DNA from: Yoonia sp. | GTDB taxonomy: Bacteria; Pseudomonadota; Alphaproteobacteria; Rhodobacterales; Rhodobacteraceae | Reading direction: 5' to 3' | DNA: 64,000 bases | Assembly (NCBI GenBank): GCA_029250945.1 | Contig: JAQXEG010000025.1 | Coordinates: forward strand, 29,614-93,613 | Shown: piece after piece, positions 35,269 to 43,573 of the stretch | Layout of the letters: each line of letters starts with the position of its first letter | How positions within the stretch are numbered: position 1 is the stretch's first letter | Position numbers and translations under genes: made by a program | Notes under the pieces: model-generated | What the model was told of the DNA's origin: nothing | Seen by the model: only the letters and a program-made list of their open reading frames with translations | Database searches by the model: none

Positions 35269-35597
35269 TCCCGCTCAAAGAAAATCCCAATACTGGTTTC
35301 GCCATCCGCATCAACAGTGCCTTTGGCCCTAATCTCGTCCGTGATATCAAGGTTCAGGTTAATCTCGGTCGAGCCGTCGGATGACACTGTGACGTCGGTA
35401 TAGATGTTTTCCGACAGGTATTTGCCTGCACGCACGGCGGCATTCCCGTCGTCATCGGTGGTGATATCAAAATCATCAAGCGCGACATTCTGGCGGAAGG
35501 TATCAATTAATCCGCCACCGCCGCGCCCCGCAAGGGTGCCAACAGCGGCCGCCAATTGCACCGCCTGCAAGGGGCTGATGTTTTGCAAATCGCGGCC
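35262..35597 (-). pseudogene. tamB: tamB 3' remnant (C-terminal about 110 codons)
   Basis: The frame reads GRDLQNISPLQAVQLAAAVGTL, then TDDDGNAAVRAGKYLSENIYTDV and a last IGIFFERDY, the recognised C-terminal end of TamB (DUF490), the inner-membrane part of the translocation and assembly module. A complete TamB has over 1000 residues. Upstream of about 35597 the frame closes and tamA-like sequence takes over in another frame, so the gene is cut by a large deletion. Confidence 0.82.
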
Positions 35598-35713
35598 CGC
35601 AATGACGCGGTCAGATCATCGTCGCCACCATCAATCTCAAATTTGATATCCTGCGCAAATATCGCAGAGGGCAGGGCACATAAAACCGCCAAATAGCGCA
35701 ATTTCATCGACAT
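35593..35713 (-). pseudogene. tamA: tamA 5' remnant (signal peptide and first codons)
   Basis: The first 40 codons encode a signal peptide (MSMKLRYLAVLCALPSAIFA) followed by DIKFEIDGGDDDLTASLRAA, which fits the mature start of alphaproteobacterial TamA, a BamA-like outer-membrane protein of about 600 residues. tamA normally precedes tamB. Here the two are joined within a few bases near 35592-35612, out of frame. Confidence 0.65.
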
Positions 35714-35944
35714 ATTTTTCTTGTCTCACCTGATAGCGCAGCGTGCCACTGTGCTTTTCGTTCTTTTACTTGTCTGGGTGGCGTATTCAAAGCACGGATC
35801 ACCAACAATCCAAGACGTCAGCAGAAAAATGGTTCCCACATTTTACGGGGACGCAAATGGACAGTATTTTGTCTATTTCGGATGGAGCAGATGGCCGCTG
35901 TGTGGTAGCGTTTACTTGTTCCCAACAAAGATGTGTGTCGTGCC

Positions 35945-37594
35945 ATGAAAGATATGACAAGCCCCGCCCAAGCCCCGATGCGCCCGCCTGAAATGGTCAT
36001 GCGCTTGCGCCGAATGGGCGCGTCGTTTCCGCATCGTCTGTCGTTTCTGCGTAGTCTGATGCGCGGGTTGGCTGCGGAAAAATCATCCGTTCAGCGCACT
36101 GTTTGGGAAATGGATGCCGCAGGGTACGGTCACGCGGTCTATCAGATCGACTATGCCGGTTTCACCTATTCGCTTGTTGCGGTGTCCACGAACATTCCCC
36201 CCGATCAGCGGACCGACCGCGTGATCGCGACCGCTTGGGACAGTGCCTATGTCCTCTATGACGGTGTGCCGTCGCAGGCTGAGATTGACCGCATCGTGGC
36301 CTCTGCCCCCAAGCAGGAAGCGTCGCGATTTACCCAAAATGATCTGGTGCTAAGTCGCGCGAACAAGTCTGTGCGCTTGTTTGATCACGTCGCCACAGCG
36401 CTGCGCGAGGGGCGTCAGCCTGATCGCGACTTGGTGAAATCCACAGGTTACCTGATGCGCACGACGGCTGTGTATGGTAACGGCAAATTTGGCATCGCGG
36501 ATCGTGGGCGGATTTCGGATCGTCTTGGCATGGGTGGGCCGTTTGCTGCCGAGATGCTGACCGTCTGGCTGATCCGTGGGTTTACCCATGATCTTGTTGA
36601 ACATGTGGGCGGCGCGCCGTTGGATCGAGAAACAAAGCGGTTCTTGGGCATTGGCAATTCCACCGGGCTTGGCATGGCCCCATTCCTTGTGACCCATCCG
36701 ATCTTGCTGGATGCATGGATGCAGGTACGCGAAACCGCATTGGCGCGGGTCCGCGCGATCCCGACGCTGACAGAGGCGCAGGTGCAAAAGCTGATTGCAT
36801 TGGCCGCCCGCGTATCGGTGCATTTGGACGAATGGAACGTTCCCGACGAAATCGCGGCAGACCGGATTAGTGTGCTGCGGGCCGAATGGCCGGCTGTCAT
36901 TGCAACCATGACGCCTGAATTCCTGCGCACGGTAGATGCCATCGACCAATTAGTTGCGCAAAGCGACGCGTGGTCCATCGATACGCAAGAATTGATCGTC
37001 GCCATGGTGTTGGAACCTTTCGGTGATTTGATCGACGGGTTAACCGACTGCATGGCGACGCCGTTCACCCCGCAAATTGAACCGGGTATGGATTGCGCCG
37101 ATGTGTCTGCCATGATCGCCCGCGATTGGGATTGGGCCTGTGGCACGGATTTTGAAGATGCCCCGAACTGCGCCCAGTTCTGGTATGTGTCTGAGGAAAA
37201 GCTGGAACCGAGGCTTGGCAATCGTCACACCGAAGAGGGTGCCGCGCTCGAAAGTCCGCTGGATATCGCCCGTCAGGTTAAGGCGTTAGCCGCCAATTTG
37301 GCCGATCACGCTGGGCCTGTGGCCGCCTTTTTGATGACCCACCCGCAGCATCGGTCTGCAGTCAAACGCGTGCAGGCGTTGGGTCGCCACCCCTACGCCG
37401 AAATTCGCGATAACCTTATTGGTGAGGCTTGTCTGCCGATTGATATGTTGCGTTGCAAGTTGTCGTTCTTTGGGGCTGCGAAGTTCGATCCAAAGTCGGA
37501 CCGCTGGACGCGGATCACATTGGCCCAAGGCGCCCCGCTCTGGGATGAGCTGGACCGTGCGGATGACTGGTGGTTGCCAGTGGCGGGCATATGA
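35945..37594 (+). CDS. Uncharacterised 549-residue protein
   Basis: This long soluble-looking protein has no transmembrane segment or signal peptide and no motif I can name. Features include a basic N-terminal region (MRLRRMGASFPHRLSFLRSLMR), FTQNDLVLSRANKSVRLFD, YGNGKFGIADRGRI, GIGNSTGLGMAPFLVTHP and a late NRHTEEGAALESPLDIARQ. It overlaps the DUF3726 gene by 4 bases, so they act together. The start is uncertain: ATG 35945 or one of several Met codons within the next 30 residues. Conservation as a pair with DUF3726 is from memory of related genomes. Confidence 0.75.
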   Translation: MKDMTSPAQAPMRPPEMVMRLRRMGASFPHRLSFLRSLMRGLAAEKSSVQRTVWEMDAAGYGHAVYQIDYAGFTYSLVAVSTNIPPDQRTDRVIATAWDSAYVLYDGVPSQAEIDRIVASAPKQEASRFTQNDLVLSRANKSVRLFDHVATALREGRQPDRDLVKSTGYLMRTTAVYGNGKFGIADRGRISDRLGMGGPFAAEMLTVWLIRGFTHDLVEHVGGAPLDRETKRFLGIGNSTGLGMAPFLVTHPILLDAWMQVRETALARVRAIPTLTEAQVQKLIALAARVSVHLDEWNVPDEIAADRISVLRAEWPAVIATMTPEFLRTVDAIDQLVAQSDAWSIDTQELIVAMVLEPFGDLIDGLTDCMATPFTPQIEPGMDCADVSAMIARDWDWACGTDFEDAPNCAQFWYVSEEKLEPRLGNRHTEEGAALESPLDIARQVKALAANLADHAGPVAAFLMTHPQHRSAVKRVQALGRHPYAEIRDNLIGEACLPIDMLRCKLSFFGAAKFDPKSDRWTRITLAQGAPLWDELDRADDWWLPVAGI

Positions 37595-38127
37595 AACGAT
37601 CCCTGAACGAAATCGGAGGCATGGTCCTAAAGGCCGCGCGTGGCGCGGGCGTGCCCCTTGGCCACTGTGAAGATTTGGCTGCTGCGGCCATCTATCTTGC
37701 TGGGACGGATCCGGGCCGATTAGGGGCTGTTTTGGACGCATTGGCTGGGCCGTACAAAGTGGCTGACGCGCAGTGGTCGACGGTTGTTCTGGATTGCCCG
37801 AATGCGCGTATGATCATGGCGGGGCCTGTTGCGGCCGATGCGCTAGCAGCTGGTGTAGAACGGGTTGTGCTGCGTGATCTGGATGTACCGCGTTTGATGC
37901 TGGCGCTTTGTGCAGCGCGGGGTTTGGTTGTTGATCACCACTTTAAGGGTGCCGATTTGCATCTGGTACTGACGCAAGGCACCCCGCCAAGGCTCACGGC
38001 GCAGGCGGCAACTGTGTCGGATCAACTTTGGATACAACTGTCTGATCTCGCGTCGAAAACCTATGTTCCGGCGACCGAGGCATCGCGTCTGTCGGGGGCT
38101 GGTGCTGGCCTGAACGACAATGATTAA
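37591..38127 (+). CDS. DUF3726 protein
   Basis: The 178-residue protein matches DUF3726 ([30 protein letters not shown]). Function unknown. The ATG overlaps the stop of the preceding 549-residue gene (ATGA), and the 3' end overlaps truA by 4 bases from the other strand. Confidence 0.82.
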   Translation: MKRSLNEIGGMVLKAARGAGVPLGHCEDLAAAAIYLAGTDPGRLGAVLDALAGPYKVADAQWSTVVLDCPNARMIMAGPVAADALAAGVERVVLRDLDVPRLMLALCAARGLVVDHHFKGADLHLVLTQGTPPRLTAQAATVSDQLWIQLSDLASKTYVPATEASRLSGAGAGLNDND

Positions 38128-38894
38128 TCCACAAACGGATGGTCCGGATACCCGACCCCTGCAAGGTACAAGCCCTGCGGCGGCGACACCGGTCCACAGG
38201 CTGCGCGGTCCTTGGCCAGCAATGCCTTGAGGACATCGTCCGGCGTCCACGCACCTGCACCAACCCGTTCCAACGTCCCGACAAAGCTGCGAACTTGATT
38301 GTGTAGAAACGATCGTGCGCGCACATGGAACTGGTATTCCGTGCCGTTGGGGTGCGCGATCTGAGAAATTCGCAGCTCGTCCAATGTCTTCACGGGGCTT
38401 TGCGCCTGACACATGGTTGACCGGAATGTCGTGAAATCATGCAAACCCAGCAAATGCTGCGCACCAGCCTGCATTGCGGCCACGTCCAACGTGTTGTTGA
38501 TCCGCCAGAACTGCCCCGCGCCAAAGGTCAGCGGCGCACGGCGGCTGAAAATGCGAAACAGGTAACGGCGTTCATCCGCGCTAAACCGCGCGTGCCAATC
38601 GCCTGCCACTTGGGCGCAGCCAACGATGGACACAGGGTTTGGCTTAAGGTGAAAATTGAGCGCCTCTGACAGCCGAAACGGGGTCCAGTCGCGGGTCAGA
38701 TCGCAATGCGCGACTTGTGCGGTGGCGTGGACACCGGCGTCCGTGCGTCCCGCCGCGGCGATTGTGTGGGGCCCGGTTTCCAGTTTAGCCAACGCATCCT
38801 CGATCGCGCCTTGTACGCTGGGGCGGTCGGGCTGGCGCTGCCATCCGGCAAACGGGCGTCCGTCATATTCGATCAAAAGGGCAAAACGAGGCAT
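38124..38894 (-). CDS. truA: tRNA pseudouridine synthase A
   Basis: TruA makes pseudouridine at positions 38-40 of tRNA anticodon stems. The 256-residue protein has the catalytic Asp in [15 protein letters not shown], an early [13 protein letters not shown] and the late [12 protein letters not shown] segment. ATG 38894 is chosen as family members start MPRF/MPRY just before the first strand. No fault seen. Confidence 0.95.
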   Translation of the reverse strand: MPRFALLIEYDGRPFAGWQRQPDRPSVQGAIEDALAKLETGPHTIAAAGRTDAGVHATAQVAHCDLTRDWTPFRLSEALNFHLKPNPVSIVGCAQVAGDWHARFSADERRYLFRIFSRRAPLTFGAGQFWRINNTLDVAAMQAGAQHLLGLHDFTTFRSTMCQAQSPVKTLDELRISQIAHPNGTEYQFHVRARSFLHNQVRSFVGTLERVGAGAWTPDDVLKALLAKDRAACGPVSPPQGLYLAGVGYPDHPFVD

Positions 38895-38999
38895 ATCAAA
38901 GGGCTTAGGCGGGGAAAGTTTCAAAATCAATCCCTACACATTGATCAATGTCGCACTTATCTTAACCATATAGAATTATGCAAAGGACGGACCGCCGTA

Positions 39000-40145
39000 G
39001 TTATCACCGCCATCGCCGATCAAATTACACGCAGCGTTGATGCGGTTGCGGGCACGCTTGCCGCGCCGTTTTCAGAACCTGTCATCTGGCTGGGTGTCAC
39101 GGGGCTAAGCCGTGCGGGCAAAACGGTTTTTATCACCTCGCTTGTGGCCAACCTAATGGACCGCGGGCGCATGCCACAGATGCAGGCCGCCCGCAGCGGC
39201 GCGATCCGCACGGCGTTTTTGCAGCCGCAACATGATGATACGCTGCCGCGTTTCGAGTATGCAACCTATCTGGGCCAACTGACCGCGCCTAATCCGAGCT
39301 GGCCCGATGGTACGCGTCATATTAGCGAATTGCGGCTCTCAATGAAGTTGCAACCCAATGGTCTTCTTGGCGGCTTCATGGCGCCGCGCACTGTCCATAT
39401 TGATATCGTGGATTACCCTGGTGAATGGCTGCTGGATCTAGGCCTGCTTGATATTTCATTCGCGGATTGGTCAGCTGCAGCGATTGCAAAAGCCCAAGAC
39501 CGGCCAGAGGGCGCTGCGTTTCTCGCAGCCCTCGCTACCACCGATCCAGATGCGCAGTTGGACGAGGTCGCGGCAAAAACACTGGCCCAGTCATTCACGA
39601 CCCATCTGAATGCATCGCGTGAGGCCGGGTATTCGGACTGTTCACTGGGGCTTTTCGGCCCGGATGCAACGCATTCCTGACCCGCATCTTTCAAGGCAAG
39701 CCGGTCGAGAAAATTCTGTTCGTGGCGACCAAGGCCGACCACCTTCATCACAGCCAACATGGTCAGTTGACCGCAATTACCAGAGTGATCCTGCGTGATG
39801 CCAAAGACCGCGCCGATTTCGCAGGCGCAGAGACTGATGCCATGTCAATCGCGGCCCTGCGCACCACGGTCGAGGAAACCGTTGACCACCGCGACGGGCC
39901 GTTGAATGTTGTCCGTGGCCGCCTTTTAGAAAATGGGAAACAGGCCGCATTTTATCCCGGAAAACTCCCCGAAGATCCCGCGTATCTTTTGGGGCCAGCG
40001 CGGTTGGGTGCAGCAGAATGGTTGGATGATGACTATGCGATCATGCGGTTTGCGCCCGCGCCGATGACCCTGAAACTGGGTGAGGGGCCGCCGCATATCC
40101 GTTTGGACAAAGCGGCACAATTTTTTGCTGGGGGGACGGTTATGA
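39000..40145 (+). pseudogene. ycjX: ycjX-type P-loop NTPase, deleted and frameshifted
   Basis: The N-terminal part reads LGVTGLSRAGKTVFITSLV (Walker A) and IDIVDYPGEWLLDL, diagnostic for YcjX/DUF463 GTPase-like proteins. At about 39645-39656 the frame breaks; the next coherent stretch (RPGCNAFLTRI, KILFVATKADHLHH) is in the +2 frame and lies about 90 residues further along in complete homologues. Near the end a run of six G at 40130-40135 carries one base too many; with five, the reading would close AGGRL-stop on the ATGA shared with ycjF. No ATG/GTG/TTG begins the N-terminal frame (GTA-GTT-ATC is found). Three lesions make this a dead gene. Confidence 0.88.
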
Positions 40146-40775
40146 GCAATCAAAAACGCGGGCCGGTCTTAATTGATCTTGATGATCAAACGGCTGCCGC
40201 ACCTGCCGCGGCCCCTGTCGTGCCCGACATGCCGCATCAAAACGCGGCCATGGTCCAAGTGGCCACAATCGCCGCGCGCAAACCTTTGCGATTGGCGCGG
40301 TGGTTCTGGTCTGTCCTGTTGGCGTTGACCGGTTTCATCGTGTCGTTGGCAGCATGGGATTACGTGAACGGGCTGACCGCCCGTTCGCCTGTTTTAGGCG
40401 CTGTTGCCGTCGGCCTGTTGGGCATCTTCTGTCTAATCCTGCTGGTGATTGCATTGCGCGAACTGGCCGCGATTGCGCGATTGCGCCGGTTGGATCGGGT
40501 TCACCACGCCGCTGGGGCGGCGCTGGCTGACAACGATCTGGCCGGGGCGCAGGGCGTGGTCGCATCGCTTGACCGGCTTTACCGCGACCGTGATGACATG
40601 ACGTGGGCGCGGGATCGGTTGGCCGAACAGGTGCGCGATCCTGTTGATGCGGACACGGTGCTTGGGCTGGTCGAAACCACATTACTGCCGCCCGCTCCCA
40701 TTTGCGACGGTCAAACGCCCGTCGGTAACCGCCTTGGTCAAGCGATCCCTGACGGGCTTGTTCGGCGGGGCCTAG
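40142..40775 (+). pseudogene. ycjF: ycjF-type (TIGR01620) membrane protein, centre deleted
   Basis: After ATG 40142, the first 180 codons match the family start: a Pro/Ala-rich lead, two transmembrane helices (WFWSVLLALTGFIVSLAAW and AVAVGLLGIFCLILLVI) and LRELAAIARLRRLDRVH. At LVETTLLPP the reading jumps; in another frame the next bases give LPFATVKRPSVTALVKRSL and a stop at 40773-40775, the conserved C-terminal end. About 130 central codons are missing. It directly follows the dead ycjX gene, with which it normally works. Confidence 0.85.
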
Positions 40776-41752
40776 CGCAGGCGCGGGGCCTTCCCGATAG
40801 GGATTGGCCCCAGCATCATCTGCTGATTGGCAAAGCGAAACGGGACATCAAGGGTCTGTGACCCGCCCGATAGCAGACCCGCGACATTCTCGATCGTGCG
40901 CGCGGCCCCCGTTGTTAACACGCCTGTATTCATAGCAAGCGGCAGCATTTTACGCCAGTTCTGCGCCGATAACGTGATGTCGCCCGTCGGATAACCATCG
41001 CTGTCGATTGTCATGCTACCGTCACCGCGCAGCTGCAAATCACCCCACGTGATCGTCATGCCGCGCAGATCAACAGCATCAATCTGGGGCTGTGATTTCG
41101 CACTATGGCGGTCAATATCCGCATCAAGTGTGAGGATCGCATCAATCGTGATCTGGCCGAATGTCTGAGGCAGGGCGGTGCTTGGGTCCAGCATCCGTTT
41201 AACCTGATCTGGCAGGGCGAAACCGTCCAGATCAAGATAGGCGTCATAGGTGTGGTCACCCTCCGCGGCCCGCAATGCGGCCAATCCGCTGGTCAATGAC
41301 AGCAAGCGTGCACCGCCCGTTGTGGCGGTCAGCGGGCCCACCTCTGCCGTTAGAGCACCCAACGACAGGGCGGGGTTCGGAGCAACATTTAAGCTGGCGC
41401 GCAGGCTGTCGGACGTCACGCTGATCGGTTGGCGATCCACGGTGACCACTTGATTAGGCGGAAAGGCGAGGATGATCTCGTTGGGTTTATACGCAAGTGT
41501 CAGCGCCTGAATGAACGGCAGCGACCACTGTGTCGCCCCATCAGGGGTGGTCAGCGTTAGGTCATTGACGGTGGTGTCAAAACGGGACGGAAACCCGGCG
41601 GTCGACAGGTCGGTGTAATCCACTTGCCAGCCGGATTGCTCCAAATCGTTGAATTGATCTGCGGCGCTTTTTTTCATGGCGCCCGCGCCGATGAACCAAT
41701 AGCCGCCATAGATTGCCGCCAAAATAAGCACGATGAATGTCAGTCTGCGCAT
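40772..41752 (-). CDS. DUF2125 envelope protein
   Basis: The 326-residue protein begins with a signal anchor (LTFIVLILAAIYGGYWFIGAG) and continues as a periplasmic beta-rich DUF2125 domain (QVDYTDLSTAGFPSRFDTTV, typical of the family). Function unknown. Its end overlaps the ycjF remnant. It is divergent from chaC. Confidence 0.88.
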   Translation of the reverse strand: MRRLTFIVLILAAIYGGYWFIGAGAMKKSAADQFNDLEQSGWQVDYTDLSTAGFPSRFDTTVNDLTLTTPDGATQWSLPFIQALTLAYKPNEIILAFPPNQVVTVDRQPISVTSDSLRASLNVAPNPALSLGALTAEVGPLTATTGGARLLSLTSGLAALRAAEGDHTYDAYLDLDGFALPDQVKRMLDPSTALPQTFGQITIDAILTLDADIDRHSAKSQPQIDAVDLRGMTITWGDLQLRGDGSMTIDSDGYPTGDITLSAQNWRKMLPLAMNTGVLTTGAARTIENVAGLLSGGSQTLDVPFRFANQQMMLGPIPIGKAPRLR

Positions 41753-41816
41753 GGTTCCCCCTTGGCGGCACGATCGGTCCCGTGTTTATAGGGTGAGGCA
41801 GGAAAGGAACAGCATT

Positions 41817-42347
41817 ATGGCGCTTTGGGTATTTGGCTACGGATCACTTTTGTGGAACCCCGGTTTTGAACCGGCTGAGGCGCGCACGGCGATCTTGCGG
41901 GACTACCATCGCAGTTTTTGCATGTTGTCGATCCACCACCGTGGGTCAGAGGATGACCCCGGTCTTGTTCTGGCGCTGGATGCGGCCAAAGGCGGGCAAT
42001 GCACCGGCGTGGCGTTTCGCGTCCAAGACGCCGAGGAAGATCGCGTGCTGGCTGAGTTGCGCGAGCGCGAATTGATTTCATCGGCCTATGTCGAACATCA
42101 TGTTGATCTGGAAACAGATGCGGGCACGATTGCAGCGCTGGCCTATGTGATTGACCCGACCCATGTGCAGTATTGTCAGTTCGATCTGGAAAAGCAGGCC
42201 CAGATGATCGCTCATGCAGTCGGCGGGCGTGGGCCAAACGACGAATATCTGTTCAACACGGCTGCCCATTTGGATAAAATGGCAATCCGTGATGATGACA
42301 TGACGTGGTTGGTGCAACGCGTGCGCGCCATCAAATCCGACCATTAA
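41817..42347 (+). CDS. chaC: Gamma-glutamylcyclotransferase (ChaC-like)
   Basis: ChaC-type enzymes cleave glutathione to 5-oxoproline and Cys-Gly. The 176-residue protein has the start WVFGYGSLLWNPGF with the glycine loop, a FRVQDAEEDRVLAELRERE segment with the catalytic Glu, and a closing AHLDKMAI region. ATG 41817 follows ggaaaggaac. Confidence 0.92.
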   Translation: MALWVFGYGSLLWNPGFEPAEARTAILRDYHRSFCMLSIHHRGSEDDPGLVLALDAAKGGQCTGVAFRVQDAEEDRVLAELRERELISSAYVEHHVDLETDAGTIAALAYVIDPTHVQYCQFDLEKQAQMIAHAVGGRGPNDEYLFNTAAHLDKMAIRDDDMTWLVQRVRAIKSDH

Positions 42348-42425
42348 TCTGGCGCCCCGAATTTATTTGGGATTTGCGGATGTTTTCATTAAGATACCGT
42401 TAACAATGAGAATGAGGGCCCCTGT

Positions 42426-43571
42426 GTGACCACAGAGATAAGGGAACCCGAGGTAGAGCCGCAGTTCACGCAGCCCGTGCGACAGATCATTTCGATGCTG
42501 ATCGTCTTGGGGCTTGTGGGCGCAGGGTTGTATCTTGGACGTGCGCAAATAACGGCGATCTTTTGGTCGAACCCCTATTTGAACGGGGCGATTTTGCTTG
42601 TGTTCGTCCTTGGCGTTTTGTCGTGCTTTGGACAGGTTGCGCAGCTGATGCGGTCGGTCCAGTGGATCGAAGGGTTTACCAAACACAGGATCGGCTCGGA
42701 AAATGCCGCCGCACCTGGGCTATTGGCGCCATTGGCGACGCTGTTGCGGTCCCGTGGTGCGCAGATGCAATTGTCGTCCTCTTCGGGCCGGTCCATTCTG
42801 GATTCGGTGGCTCAGCGGATTGACGAAGACCGCGAAATCACGCGCTACATTGGTAATACGCTGATTTTTCTGGGTCTTTTGGGCACGTTTTACGGTTTAG
42901 CCACAACTGTTCCGGCGCTTGTGGAAACGATCCGGTCGCTGAACCCTGCGGATGGCGAAGACGGGGCGGATATATTTGCCCGACTGCAATCCGGTCTGGA
43001 AAGCCAGCTTGGCGGGATGGGTACGGCGTTTTCATCCTCTCTTTTGGGGTTGGCGGGGTCGTTGGTTGTCGGCCTACTCGAATTGTTCGCATCCCACGGC
43101 CAAAACCGATTCTACCGCGAGCTTGAGGAATGGTTGTCCACGATCACGCGCTTGGGCTTCTCCTCTGGCGATGAGGGGGGCGGCGAAACGGGTGTGATGG
43201 TTGAATTCATGGATCACATGGCCCAGCAAATGGAAGCCCAGCGGGCCAGTCTTGATCATCACCTTGCGGCCCTGACCACGGCGATTTCAAATGGGGCCGT
43301 TGGCGGCAGCAACGGTAGCACAGAAGAATTATTGGCCCGTGTTGCGGACGGACAGGAACGGCTGATTGAAAAGCTGAGGGATAGCGGTGTTGACGGGATC
43401 GACGCTGAAAGCCGGATGCGCCTGCGGTCAATCGACGTGCAAATGCTGCGCATCCTCGAAGAAATGTCAGCCGGTCGTCAGGAAACAGTGGCCGACCTGC
43501 GCGCTGACATCGCAAGCCTGACACGCGCCGTGCGTAGTGGGCGGGTTCGTCCGCCAAGTGACGGGTCATAA
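42426..43571 (+). CDS. MotA/TolQ/ExbB-like proton-channel protein
   Basis: The 381-residue protein has four predicted helices (about residues 22-40, 50-68, 142-160, 195-215). TM3 (NTLIFLGLLGTFYGLATTVPAL) and TM4 (GTAFSSSLLGLAGSLVVGLLELF) carry the conserved MotA/ExbB proton-channel pattern. A cytoplasmic tail of about 160 residues is alpha-helical. It begins at GTG 42426. It is followed by a MotB-like gene 2 bases on, so the two should form an ion-driven motor or force-transducing complex that reaches peptidoglycan. Confidence 0.88.
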   Translation: MTTEIREPEVEPQFTQPVRQIISMLIVLGLVGAGLYLGRAQITAIFWSNPYLNGAILLVFVLGVLSCFGQVAQLMRSVQWIEGFTKHRIGSENAAAPGLLAPLATLLRSRGAQMQLSSSSGRSILDSVAQRIDEDREITRYIGNTLIFLGLLGTFYGLATTVPALVETIRSLNPADGEDGADIFARLQSGLESQLGGMGTAFSSSLLGLAGSLVVGLLELFASHGQNRFYRELEEWLSTITRLGFSSGDEGGGETGVMVEFMDHMAQQMEAQRASLDHHLAALTTAISNGAVGGSNGSTEELLARVADGQERLIEKLRDSGVDGIDAESRMRLRSIDVQMLRILEEMSAGRQETVADLRADIASLTRAVRSGRVRPPSDGS

Positions 43572-43573
43572 AC

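Noticed and set aside
35721..35948. 75-codon plus-strand reading starting MSHLIAQ
   Set aside because: No RBS, no resemblance to known proteins, and it lies across the promoter side of the tamA remnant.
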